64,000 bases of DNA from assembly GCA_933228675.1 (NCBI GenBank), contig OW121743.1, positions 89,232,438-89,296,437 on the forward strand, in the 5' to 3' direction. Numbering within the stretch: the stretch's first letter is position 1; each line of letters begins with the position of its first letter. Origin of the DNA: Stomorhina lunata. Lineage: Eukaryota; Arthropoda; Insecta; Diptera; Rhiniidae. Both the position numbers and the translations under genes were made by a program. Under the pieces are notes generated by a model. That model was given only the letters and a program-made list of their open reading frames with translations. It made no database searches and was not told where the DNA came from. This document shows, piece by piece, positions 10,166 through 20,118 of the stretch.

Positions 10166-10998
10166 AAAGGAAAATATACTGATATACATAAGTGCGAATA
10201 TATAATACCACCCCCAAATAAGCCACATATGATTGTACCCTTTAACTGTAAAAATATTGTGTGGATGGAAAGTTACATCCACACTGGAGCTAAATGTTAA
10301 AATTTCTATGGTTGACTGATTAAATTTATTGATGTGATTTGATCGTCTGGTGTAATTTTTGGTAAAGTTTGACTTAATCATTGACTCCATTACGAACTCA
10401 ATGATAACCGTGTTAATGGGTTGATGGCTATGAATGACATTTGGACAGTTGACTCGAACCCAATAAATGCTCAAACCGTTGTTGTTTTTAGCAAATTTCA
10501 CCACCTCCAACAACATCCTTATTATCATAATCAAATTATGATATTTGGTTTGGTTATTGCTAAAAATCATGATGACATCAAAGGCATTTAATTATAATTT
10601 TGTTATGTTTAAACTTCTTGTTGTCCGATTCGTTGTCTGTCAGTCGAAGATTGACTGTGTAGGCTTTTGTTATGGTTTTGAACTTACTCACATCAGACGT
10701 TTGTGGGAATTTATTTAAATTTTTACTATTTTTTTATTTTATCGTTTTGTTGTTGGCCAGACCAATTAAAACTAATTATTTTTAAACCTACAAAGGCATT
10801 AATAGTAGAGTATTTTTCTTTCAAATTTACTATTACAAAAACTATTAATAAATATTACTACAGTATACAATTTTACACTTCCCTACTATTCAAATTTCCA
10901 TAGACTACCACACACATCTTTAGATTTTGAGCCAACACCACAAATCGATTTCATTCATTAAACTCTAAGCAGTGGCACAACCACGCATCCTATTCAAA
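10166..10998. other. Low-repeat stretch with one 153-codon open frame
   Basis: This is one of the less repetitive stretches. The minus-strand open frame at 10109-10570 is the longest outside tandem arrays, but its C-terminal end runs into family B/C repeat sequence and I recognise no domain. A short inverted repeat around TGTGGATG...CATCCACA lies at about 10260-10282. No promoter or splice pattern is convincing. Confidence 0.4.
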
Positions 10999-10999
10999 C

Positions 11000-11820
11000 G
11001 GAAATTTTGAAAATTTCCTATTTTTATAGGAAATTTTGAAAATTTCCTATTTTTATAGGAAATTTTGAAAATTTCCTATTTTTATAGGAAATTTTGAAAA
11101 TTTCCTATTTTTACAGGAAATTTTGAAAATTTCCTATTTTTATAGGAAATTTTGAAAATTTCCTATTTTTATAGGAAATTTTGAAAATTTCCTATTTTTA
11201 TAGGAAATTTTGAAAATTTCCTATTTTTATAGGAAATTTTGAAAATTTCCTATTTTTATAGGAAATTTTTAAAATTTCCTATTTTTATAGGAAATTTTTA
11301 AAATTTCCTATTTTTATAGGAAATTTTTAAAATTTCCTATTTTTATAGGAAATTTTTAAAATTTCCTATTTTTATAGGAAATTTTTAAAATTTCCTATTT
11401 TTATAGGAAATTTTTAAAATTTCCTATTTTTATAGGAAATTTTTAAAATTTCCTATTTTTATAGGAAATTTTTAAAATTTCCTATTTTTATAGGAAATTT
11501 TTAAAATTTCCTATTTTTATAGGAAATTTTTAAAATTTCCTATTTTTATAGGAAATTTTTAAAATTTCCTATTTTTATAGGAAATTTTTAAAATTTCCTA
11601 TTTTTATAGGAAATTTTTAAAATTTCCTATTTTTATAGGAAATTTTTAAAATTTCCTATTTTTATAGGAAATTTTTAAAATTTCCTATTTTTATAGGAAA
11701 TTTTTAAAATTTCCTATTTTTATAGGAAATTTTTAAAATTTCCTATTTTTATAGGAAATTTTTAAAATTTTGTATTCTTATTCGAAATTTTAAAAATATC
11801 CCATTTTTATAGGAAATATT
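11000..11820. repeat. Tandem array T1: 29-bp units, ~26 copies
   Basis: The unit is 29 bp and is built from two overlapping palindromes. One is GGAAATTTTGAAAATTTCC (19 bp with a central G); the other is a TTTCCTAT and ATAGGAAA pair separated by TTTT. The first nine or so units carry TTTTGAAAA, and from about 11265 they carry TTTTTAAAA. One unit near 11112 has a T-to-C change. The last ~55 bases are degenerate. Homogeneity is very high, implying recent amplification or gene conversion. Confidence 0.95.
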
Positions 11821-12190
11821 GAGCCCTTCTTAATTATAATTCTGGGTTGCCCATCCCAGACTGTTTAGGTCACAAAAAATTATTTAGTGTGGTAGTCAAC
11901 ACGTGCTTAATGTTTACTATAAGCCTAGAAAACTCACTGGTTCCATGCGTACACCAACTGGCAACAAAAATGTTTTCATTTTTATTTTTTCAATTTTTTT
12001 TTGATGTGGGAGTTTTCAATTTCTACTACGAGTACCAAAACCATTTTTGCAAAAATAAAATAAAAAAAACTTCATAGACTGTCTAAATATGAATGAAACT
12101 TTAACACCAAAAATAAAATCATAGTAATAAAACACCAAATGGGGATCTACTATGAGTCTCTGGTAGGTATAAAAGTTTAAATCAAAGTCC
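11821..12190. other. Gene-free stretch after array T1
   Basis: An open frame at 11847-12077 has ordinary-looking first residues but ends in AT-rich low complexity, and I recognise no domain. Positions 12160-12190 lead into the GTCY-type tract. Confidence 0.4.
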
Positions 12191-12215
12191 GTCCATCCGT
12201 CTGTCTGACTCTATC
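12191..12215 (+). repeat. Short (GTCY)n tract
   Basis: GTCCGTCCATCCGTCTGTCT is the same tetranucleotide tract that marks families B and C. It is followed by AACTAAATATAA-type sequence, so it may be an isolated remnant of that element group. Confidence 0.6.
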
Positions 12216-12380
12216 GTCAACTAAATATAAAAAAAAATTGCACACTTTAAAAGGTGCTTCCGTTGAGGTGGTCGCTTATGTTTGTTGATTCGATTTGAAT
12301 AATGATGATCATACTCTTAGTGTTGTTGGTTAGTTTGTTGGTTGGTTGTTGGTGGTGTGATGAACGTCCAAATAAAGGTG

Positions 12381-12578
12381 TTAGTTGGTACTAAATTTAG
12401 TTAATTGTGATGATAATGTTGTTGTGGTGGAAGACGATGATTTTGATTTTGTTGCTGCCATTGCTGTTGTCGCTTCTAACAATGGTTTGTTGGTTGTTGG
12501 CGATGATGACTCTTGAACAGTTGTGGTAGTTATGTTAGTATGTAGTGGCTGTAATGCGGTGGCGTTATTTCGGTTATT
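12381..12578 (-). other. S/T/A-rich open stretch, possible exon or low-complexity DNA
   Basis: Minus-strand reading gives about 64 codons without a stop. The content is rich in Asn, Thr, Ser and Ala, including ESSSPTT, ATTAMAATKS and SSSSTTTT. It ends at a stop at 12381-12383 and has a stop just upstream at 12579-12581. This composition is common in exons of fly regulatory genes, and the region is less A/T-rich than its surroundings. The same pattern can come from imperfect trinucleotide repeats (GTT/TGG on the plus strand). No splice sites or partner exons were identified. Treat it as a weak candidate. Confidence 0.2.
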
Positions 12579-12639
12579 TCATTTTAGACTTTGTTCTTTT
12601 ATAAAAAAAATCAAAATTTATTTTAACTAACTTACAGAC

Positions 12640-13145
12640 TGACTGACAGATGTTTGGCCTGGTGTAAGAATATTGTGACCAGCTAAATATTATAGACTCT
12701 CATCCGAATTTGATCGAGACTATAATCATTTGGGTTTAAGACCTGAAGTACCTGAAAGTCTACCATTTGGGACAAAAGCATTTCACGGCTTGGGGAAGGG
12801 CAAAGCCACCGAAAATGTATTTTACAAAAGTTTTCTAACTAAGACTTCAAACAGGAAATATCCAGGGCGCAGAAAACGATATGTCGTCCCCTTAATAAAA
12901 CAATATTGTATACGCATGTGCAAATACATTTTTTTTAATTGCATAATAAGAAAAAATATTATAATATAAAGATGTTGCACTTAGATGCATTGATTTGCCG
13001 TATGGTACATTTGAAAAGTCCCATAAAAAAGAGAATATACCGCTTTTACTATAATTCGGAAACAATAAAGACGATAATCCAATGAGAGGAAGCTAAGACA
13101 CACACACGTACTCATGAAATGTATGTCTGTTTGTGCATCTTTTCT
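12640..13145 (+). mobile_element. Dispersed repeat family E, copy 2
   Basis: The firm part is 12960-13145. It matches 40135-40345 (opposite strand) through GATGTTGCA, ATTGATTTGCC, AAAGTCCCATAAAAA, CCGCTTTTAC and CCAATGAGAG. ACACACACAC follows and the match ends near GTGCATC. The 12640-12960 part is included because no other boundary is visible; its open frame at 12730-12969 has no recognised domain. The copy ends where the mariner-like element begins. Confidence 0.5.
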
Positions 13146-13170
13146 TTAAGTAACGGGTTTGCTTTAAGTA

Positions 13171-14028
13171 ACGGGCTATCCATTTTCGGTTTCAAAAGTG
13201 AACGTAAATAAAACAGATAAAATATTTTTTTCATAATACATATTTCTTTTTTATTATAAAGTTTGAACCTTGACATTATGTGCGAAATATTACATCATTT
13301 TCGTGACCACCACGCGAAATGTTGCAAGCATTGATTTTTTTTAGGTAATTTTGACACATATTGGGCGGTATTTCAGCCATAACTTGACGAATGGTGGTTT
13401 TTAAGCGCTCAAAAGTTATCTGCATAAACATATTCTTTCGCGTAGCCCTAGAAATAAAAGTCTAATGGTGTCAAATCGCATGATCTTGGTGGCCAGTTGA
13501 TATCTTCCCGACGAGAAATTTCGCGGCCAGGAAATGTCTCTTGCAATAATGCCATATTCGCTCGAGTTGTATGGCATGTGGCACCGTCTTGTTGAATTCA
13601 CATATTCTCCAAGTCGTATTCTTCAATAATGTGCCGTAAGACAGTCCTAATTTCTGAGAACGACCAAGAATCGACACATTCGGGTCTTCGGCAATACTTT
13701 TACTTACATCAGCGATATTTTTAGCGGAACGAGCGAAACGATGATGCACAGACCGTACAATATTTGTAACCGCTCTAGTCTCTTCAAATTCTGCCAATTG
13801 CTTGCGTAGTAAGCCATAATCTCCTCTTAAAGCACGATATGTGGCTGTTACAGAATCACAATTTTTGTAGTGTTTTCATAATTTTTTTGCGTTGTGAGAT
13901 ACTTAAGCGATCCATTTTTGTCAATGTCAGACTTTCAACTAAAAAGAAAAAAATTGGTTTAACAAGTTAGTTGGACAGATGTCGAAGTCCAGTCCTATAC
14001 TTTTGAAACCTTGAAATGGATAACCCGA
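13171..14028 (-). mobile_element. Mariner-like deletion derivative with TIRs and TA target site
   Basis: Inverted ends of about 30 bp lie at 13171-13200 and 13999-14028. Both read CGGG(C/T)TATCCATTT, then GGTTTCAAAAGT, with one 1-bp indel. TA lies directly outside both (13169-13170 and 14029-14030), as expected for the IS630-Tc1-mariner superfamily. The element is 858 bp and encodes the two ends of a transposase on the minus strand. The motif CTTTAAGTAACGGG is present twice at the left edge (13144-13157 and 13163-13175). Confidence 0.85.
13276..13915 (-). pseudogene. IS630/mariner-like transposase missing its middle
   Basis: Known role: DDE/D transposase for cut-and-paste at TA. The minus-strand start ATG is at 13913-13915 (MDRLSISQRKKIMKTL), giving the first helix-turn-helix. 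After a frameshift come DSVTATYRALRGDYG and FEETRAVTNIVRSVHHRFAR, then SAKNIADVSKSIAEDPN and RSQKLGLSYGTL (second helix-turn-helix). The reading then jumps directly to QQDGATCHTTRANMALLQ (second catalytic Asp) and WPPRSCDLTPLDFYF (third acidic site region). The tail is GYAKEYVYAD and, after another frameshift, a CNISRGGHENDVIF end at 13276. The segment with the first catalytic Asp is absent, which removes more than 100 residues of the usual protein. Stops and frameshifts confirm a dead copy. Confidence 0.8.
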
Positions 14029-14030
14029 TA

Positions 14031-14860
14031 TTTGACTTTAGATTCAGTAAAAGTGTATAGTCAGATTACACGGTGATACAAATGAGCAACTTTTGTAAAA
14101 ACTTGAACAGCAATCCAGTTAAGGTTATAGGCCTAAGTGAGGACATACAAAAACCATTTTCAAAGATTTCGAAACATGTGCAAAATTTTGAGATATTCGC
14201 AAAAAACTGTTTTCGGTTAGGTCGTAGTACTTTAGTACCCAGACTCTTACATTTGAAGAGCGATTTAAAGATTTTAAACAGTTTTGGAAAGTGAAAAGTC
14301 GTATGCGTGCCGCTTATATTCTAAGAAATTATGTGAATCAAAAGTTTCGTTTTTTATTTAATTTTTTTCGTAATTTTTAAAAAAGCAATTATTTGATCTA
14401 TTTTCTATAAGAAACTTGTTCTAAATAGAAAAGAACGAGACATTACTTATTGATATAGGTTTACATTAACCAAAATTACCAAAATTTTTCCAAAGTTAAA
14501 TTTTTTGCAAACAAAAAACTTTTTAAATTAATTTCTGGTGAAAATGCTTACATGCCGTATTACCATGTTCGTACGTAGTATGTATTTGGAATAGTCCGTA
14601 TATGAAAAGCTTAATAACTTTTAGATTTAGTCTGATTTAAAAATCTAAAACGACGTTTTATTAGGAACTAATCTCTCTTGTTATATTAATATAAACTTTG
14701 TGAGCTTTCATATAAAAATAACCAAAAAAAAGCTACTAAAGTCAAAAAAGTGTATAAATGTTGTTTCTTTTTTAGATATTCTACTACTGCATTCCCTCAC
14801 CCGTTTTCGATCAAACTTTCTCTGTGGATATCTCGGGGGCTCAAATTGATTTCAGAGTTG
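14031..14860. other. Gene-free stretch
   Basis: No recognised repeat or domain. The open frame at 14073-14294 shows no family signature. Confidence 0.45.
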
Positions 14861-14865
14861 GGAAA

Positions 14866-15008
14866 TCTACTCGAACGGATCCAAATCGGTAAGTGGTGTG
14901 GGCTTCTTGATCCCTTTTTTGGGAAAAAAGTAAAGTTCAAGCTAACAAAACAGTGCAGTATTCTTCAAGCTGAAATCTCAGCTATTTATAGGGCGAGCCA
15001 TAGGCCTA
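14866..15008 (+). pseudogene. LINE RNase H domain, N-terminal half
   Basis: The plus-strand frame reads FGKKVKFKLTKQCSILQAEI followed by SAIYRA. This corresponds to the second strand and first helix of the RNase H domain of I-type and related non-LTR retrotransposons, where the usual pattern is K-L-P-x-x-C-S-(V/I)-x-Q-A-E-(I/L)-x-A-I. The Glu of QAE is one of the catalytic residues. Upstream the expected T-D-G-S motif is visible only as TDPNR in another frame. The similarity stops near 15008, before arrays and a family C copy, and the rest of the domain appears at 16777. It is not functional. Confidence 0.65.
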
Positions 15009-15354
15009 CGTACCACCGAATATATTATAACCAGGAGTAGGCAGCCCATATCACCAGAAGCCGATGTATTTTTTTAATTTTCGTAAATACCACGATCATT
15101 AATAAAACTCGTGAAAATGAGTACAGAGTTGGTTGGTGTCGTTTTGATAAAGAAAAGACAAAAACAAAATTGGCAAGAAACAAATCGAAATGCAATTTAT
15201 AGCAACAAAATACATGGTTCCAGAGAACAAAGAAATATAAACTCGAACATTGTTACCACGACACTGTTATTTTTGTAAATATAAGGAACATTTTTGTAAA
15301 TATTGGGAATATGTTTTAAAACAGAAATAAATTCTAATATTAAACAATTTTAGA
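15009..15354. other. Gene-free stretch between LINE remnant and array T2
   Basis: No feature recognised. Confidence 0.4.
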
Positions 15355-15776
15355 TTTTCATTTTTTTAGATATTTTCGATCCAAAAATATTTTTACGGAA
15401 AAGTTTTTAATAAAAATATTTTTTTTTTGGAAAACTGTTCAATAAAAATTATATTTTATACAAAATTTTTCGATAAAAATATTTTTCAAAAAGAAGAGTA
15501 TTCGCATTTACGCATATAAATATTTTTCTTTAAATTCGATACAAATATTTTTATATCAAAAACTTTTCAACTCGTCTAAAGGAAAATTTTTGATAAAAAA
15601 AATTTCTATAGAAAAATGTTTGATAAAAAAAAATTTTCTATAGAAAAATTTTTGTAAGAAAATTTTGATAAAAAAAAAATTTCTATAGAAAAATTTTTGT
15701 AAGAAAATTTTCTATAGAAAAATATTTGATAAAAAACTAAAGAAACATTTTTGAAAAAAAAAAAATTTGATAAAAA
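15355..15776. repeat. Array T2, left part: degenerate CTATAG-core units
   Basis: Irregular units of about 29-31 bp, with TTTCTATAGAAAAATTTTT and GATAAAA linkers, become clearer after 15590. At 15486-15509 there is a stretch resembling the termini of the 21620-21852 element (AAAAAGAAGAGTATTCGCA). Confidence 0.75.
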
Positions 15777-16526
15777 ACAAGTAAGAAAGCGCTATAATCG
15801 GTCTAGCCCGACCATACGATACCCCTCATCACTAAGGTCAAAGGTGTTATTTTTCCTGTATAAAGACAAATATTTGCCAAATTTTGCCATCAACATTTTC
15901 TTAAAACTAATATATTTAAGCTGTTTCCGTCATTTGGACTTATATGAGAGCTAGGGTCAAATGTGGACCGATTATCCCGAAATTTGGCAAATTGATTACA
16001 GTTGTTGCAAAAATTATGTATGCAGATTTATGAGCGTTTTAGTGATTTTTTGTCTCATTAAGTGCGTTTTTAAAGAAGAGTTTGTATGGGAGCTATGGTC
16101 AAATGTGGACCAATTTCAACGAAATTTGGTACATTGATTTTGGTTTACATAAGCAGTATTTGTTTTAAATTTCATGAAAAAAATATTGATATTTGTGGCC
16201 AATATATCAATTCCGGAAGTGGGACCTATGGGAGGTACCATAAATAATGGACCGATTTCAATAGCCATGGTCCTATTATCAAAACAATGATCCGTGCCAA
16301 ATTTCATCAAATTATCTTTAGAATTGCGACCTGTAGTTTGATTACAAAGTTTACATGGGGGTCCAGCCAACCAGCCAGACGGACGGACATCGCTAAATCG
16401 ACTCAGAAAGTGATTCTAAGCCTATTGGTATACTAAAAGGTGGGTCTAAGACAAATATTTCTATGCGTTACATACATCAGCACAAACTTATAATACCCTT
16501 TCCACCTATGGTGGTGAGGGGTATAC
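15777..16526 (-). mobile_element. Dispersed repeat family C, copy 4, inserted in array T2
   Basis: A complete minus-strand element from AACAAGTAAGAAAGCGC to the ACCTATGGTGGTGAGGGGTAT end. Array T2 sequence (TTTCTATAGAAAAATTTT) lies directly on both sides, so C inserted into the array. The (GTCY)n complement at about 16370-16390 is short here. Open frames at 15751-15954 and 16116-16370 are element-internal and unsupported. Confidence 0.8.
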
Positions 16527-16700
16527 AAATTTCTATAGAAAAATTTTAATTAAAAAAATTTTCTGTAGACAAATTTTTGATAAAAAAATTTCTGTAGACA
16601 AATTTTTGATAAAAAAAATTTCTGTGGACAAATTTTTGATAAAAAAAAAACTAAAAATATAAAAAAAAAATTAAGTAGAAAACTTTTTTTAACGTTAGAA
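16527..16700. repeat. Array T2, right part
   Basis: About four units with TTTCTGTAGACAAATTTTT and GATAAAAAA linkers. They continue array T2 after the family C insertion and use a CTGTAGAC variant of the core. Confidence 0.75.
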
Positions 16701-16776
16701 CAAAAATACCTATTTTAGTTAAAAGTATAAAAAAACGGCAACTCTGCCGACAATTTCTTGTTCAGTTCTCTTTGCG

Positions 16777-17358
16777 AAGACCCGTGATTATAACGATATA
16801 TGTTTCTGTACGGATAGTCTTGCCTCCATTCATTCTTTATCATCAGTCTACTCGACACCCGTGAATGTTGGGCATCCCTTAATGAGATGGCGAGACATTT
16901 TAACATTGAACTTTTCTGGGTACGCAGTCACAGTAATGTACCAGGCAACATCATTGCGGATAATCTAGCAAAAGGTGATGCTCTCCTATGTCAGGAGAAC
17001 ATTGGCCAAAATATAGGTATAGCGCTATCAACGTGCAAACTGATCATCAATCAGTTTCTCTATAGGTCCGCACAGACCAACTGGTCCACAGAAACGACCT
17101 GTTTAATCTCTTACATGGCCAACGACAGTTAGCGTTCCGCAATCTTGGTCACCTTTCCGCGCCATAGACTTCGCACAACGTTGAGGAGGAAAAACCGTCA
17201 CTCATCTCCTCTGTAGCTGCCCAGCACTCGCTGATATTAGGACCCTCCATCTGGGATTCCCGTTTTTGCACTATCTATCAGAGATCAGCATTCGCAAATT
17301 TAACTTTTTTTCCTTCCTTGCAGGAAACCCAAAAGGACCTCATCATGAAACCAAATGA
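16777..17358 (+). pseudogene. LINE RNase H and C-terminal region, frameshifted
   Basis: The plus strand reads DICFCTDSLASIHSLSS, where CTDS supplies the third catalytic Asp of RNase H. After a frameshift near 16880 it reads RHFNIELFWVRSHSNVPGN then IIADNLAKGDAL. This is the W-V-x-x-H-(S/N)-x-V-x-G-N-x-x-A-D-x-L-A-K motif with the final catalytic Asp. Further downstream another frame gives THLLCSCPALADIRTLHLGF and RKFNFFSFLAG, the Cys/His-containing C-terminal tail typical of RNase H-bearing LINEs. Translation stops at 17356-17358. The fragment probably continues the half at 14866-15008, split by 1.77 kb containing array T2 and family C copy 4. Confidence 0.75.
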
Positions 17359-17385
17359 CGCGAACCTTATGGTAAGCCTCCTGCT

Positions 17386-17403
17386 CAACCTAACCTAACC
17401 TAG
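17386..17403 (+). repeat. (CCTAA)3-like 3' tail of the LINE remnant
   Basis: CAACCTAACCTAACCTA follows the end of the LINE coding remnant by about 27 bases. I read it as the simple-repeat 3' tail of the retrotransposon. Confidence 0.55.
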
Positions 17404-18500
17404 ATATTCTTAGTTAAAGAGATGTCCTATTCTGGTCATTAAGAAAGTACCAGATTGGCTGAATTGAATATAATATTTATCAAAATAAATTTAGTTGAGT
17501 CAGTTGGTGCCGTTACCCTAATGTAACGCTGCGGTAGATTCAACAGTCAAGCCCCTGATTATGTAAATATTCCTTTGATACAAGATAACTGAGATACCGG
17601 CCACAACATAATCAAATTTCATCTATTCATTAAAGTCATTTGTAAATATTTTGCTTAAATATGTTATTTTTTTTTTTTTTTTTTGTTTTTTGCTTTAGCC
17701 CATGTTTTACTTTACATTCTTTAATGATTATTTGGTTGGTTTACCTTAACCAAAATAACACAAAACTCTAATTTGCTTATGGCCTAACGAAATTTGTAGT
17801 ACGAACAAAATAGATGAGAATTAATAAGATTCGTAAGAAGGGGAATGAATTCTTATTAAGGGGAATGAATTCTTTAATATGGTGAAATTAAATGAATACT
17901 TTTATATACGAATGTCTGTCCTTTTATGGAACTTGTTTATTTTCGTTTAGAATTTGTGAATTCTATAACCAAATTTAGAAATATTTCTTCGAATTCAAAG
18001 AATTCATTCATTTTATTTCTACACGAAATTTACTTTTGTTTGAGCCCTACATCATCAATGATGGGAAGAATTTTATTTAATTCGAACTAAAATGAATGAC
18101 ATTTAATCTCTCCATTAGTTCCAATATATACCCTTATGCAGAGGTTGTAGGTTCGATTCCCAGCAGAGGTCTTAATCCTCGAAAATCTTGAAATAACTTT
18201 GAATTTTTTAAGGTTTTTATATGGGCAAATCCGAATAACATTAACCCAAGGACAAAATTTTAAAACTGTCAAGATCACATATTTTTGTTTATGGAAAAAT
18301 TTATGGGAGGGGTTTATTTGCACCCATCTCGAATTTTTATAAATTTTTTAAAATAATAGGTTTTTTAAAAGTTGAAAAAAAATCGCAAAAACATCCTTTT
18401 AGGTATCAAGTTTCAGCATGGGCTCAAAATCTGCTTAATTTTATATAATAAGATGTAAAAGACCCCATCAAAACTAATTGGAGTTATATAAATAATGTCA
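17404..18500. other. Gene-free stretch with a possible Pol III B-box
   Basis: Mostly unremarkable AT-rich DNA with a run of about 18 T near 17668-17685 and a duplicated GGGGAATGAATTCTT at about 17839 and 17859. The only specific signal is GGTTCGATTCC at 18150-18160 (separate entry). Confidence 0.45.
18150..18160 (+). other. tRNA-like B-box, possible SINE relic
   Basis: GGTTCGATTCC matches the RNA polymerase III B-box consensus exactly and is followed by CAGC, as in tRNA T arms. Only three of five T-stem pairs can form. No A-box is evident 30-60 bases upstream and no complete cloverleaf can be drawn, so this is not called a tRNA gene. Confidence 0.25.
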
Positions 18501-18523
18501 AGTAAAAAAGGGTTCACGGCGTG

Positions 18524-20118
18524 TAGCGTCCGTCACAGAAATAAAGGTTTTTTAATTTGACTAGTGCAATTTTCCTTTTTTCTCCAATTGAACTTGATTC
18601 GTAAAAAGAACTTATAGTAGGCTTTACATTAGGCTAAAAATATATCTGTGGCAATATGGAAGAGTAGCTTAAGTCGACATAAGAGAGAAATGAGTTAAGG
18701 CGTTTATTTCATTACAGAACCAAAGGCGCTTAAATGTGTTCAGTCCGTTTTAAAAAATTCAGTTTTTTATCAATGTTATGTACGTTTCCTTTTTAGCTTA
18801 AGTTTTTATTAATTAATAATGCATTGATCAAAACAGCTTATGTACACATATTTTTGTGTACATATTCAGATTTTTCTTTCATCATATAACGATTGCGCTT
18901 AACTTCACTTAAGCTGTATAAATGTTGACCTTAAAAAAATAAAGTCATTAGAACCGCTTAAAGTTATTTAAGGTCCAGTTCAATGCAAATTTCAGTTTCG
19001 AAAAAGAGTTTAAGCAGAAAAAACGTAAAATCTCCTGAATTTAACAAAATTTTTTTAAATATTCATCCTTCTTGCCTAATAAACATGGTACCAATAAATA
19101 AATTCATAAATTATTTGCAGAAATCAAGCAGATGAAAAATTACACAAAATTAATGATCACTCAAAACTTCAATTTTCGACTTAAGCTATTCTTCCATATT
19201 ACCACAGATATAGATGTTAAAATAGCATTTTACAGAATAATATGTATAGAAAAGTGTGTAGCGTCCGTCACAGTATATATTTTTTACAAAATGATATAAA
19301 TTAAATACAAAATTTACGAACACATGTCTGTCTTATTCACAAAGCAATAACAGTGTCTATATCCATAGATTAAGTCTAAGGTAAATTTAAAATGAAAAAC
19401 ACAGTGGGGCAAATTTGATGCTTTTGAAAAACAAAATTTTTTTTTTTTTTGATTTTTGGGACACTCTAACAGCCGGCTGCAGCATTCTTGGGACGAAAAC
19501 TAAGCTGTGAAAAATGTAAAACTTTATATAAATATATATATATGTATGTGGTCGTTTTGTGAAATATTAAGTTCTGCCCAAAAAACGCATTTTAGCCGCG
19601 AACATAAAGAGGAAGGAGATGAAATTCGGGAACAAATAACACCATTATTTACACTCATTAATAAAGCCTTAAAATTATATATAAAATGTGAATTTTTCCT
19701 AATAAAAAACATTTAAGTAAAAACTGTATCGTCCGTCACGTAGCGTCCGCAACAGTTCATTTATGGATTTTATTTTAAAACTGGAAACATTCAAATATTT
19801 TATAAAAGCTGTTTTGTAATTCTCTGATTTTCCTTTGTCTTCAATGTATTTATAATTTGTTTATAACTATTACCGATTTGATGGAAATTACAGAAACACT
19901 TGCTGAAAAAAAAGTCACTTCCATTTTTTTGTAGCGTCCGTCACAGCACTTTAAAAGCGAATATCTTTTTCGTCCCAAATAAATACGTAAATTAATAAAT
20001 CGATAGCACAATCGATGGGCTAATATTCTCTGAAATCTGTGCAAAGATATCTAGTGTAGAACGACAATGGGATACATTTAAGTAAAACAAAATCCATACC
20101 AAAGTATCGTCCGTCACG
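18524..20118 (+). repeat. Six same-strand copies of a 15-base GC-rich motif
   Basis: TAGCGTCCGTCACAG occurs exactly at 18524-18538, 19259-19273 and 19932-19946. A one-base variant is at 19741-19755 (GCAACAG ending), and GTATCGTCCGTCACG variants are at 19726-19740 and 20104-20118. All are on the plus strand with spacings of about 735, 467, 15, 191 and 172 bp. The motif stands out in AT-rich surroundings. It may be a set of subterminal binding sites in a DNA transposon or remnants of a longer repeat; I cannot assign it. Confidence 0.8.
18641..19212. mobile_element. 572-bp element with 37-bp terminal inverted repeats
   Basis: Bases 18641-18677 and the reverse complement of 19176-19212 differ at two of 37 positions; both contain AATATGGAAGA and TAGCTTAAGTCGA. 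The interior is unusually rich in CTTAAG/GCTTAA motifs in both orientations, for example near 18668, 18795, 18897, 18912, 18954 and 19180. These resemble subterminal transposase-binding repeats. No transposase is encoded. Copies of the TAGCGTCCGTCACAG motif lie about 100 bp left and 47 bp right of it. Confidence 0.8.

Noticed and set aside
14750..15040. Open frame of 96 codons as an intact gene
   Set aside because: Its central part is an RNase H fragment of a LINE. The upstream residues do not continue the domain, and the frame ends in unrelated sequence.
17386..17403. (CCTAA)n as insect telomere repeat
   Set aside because: Only three units, lying just after a LINE coding end, and Diptera lack the TTAGG telomere. 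A retrotransposon tail explains it better.
18087..18323. Complete tRNA gene around the B-box
   Set aside because: No acceptor stem, D arm or anticodon arm can be drawn upstream, and the T stem is mostly unpaired.
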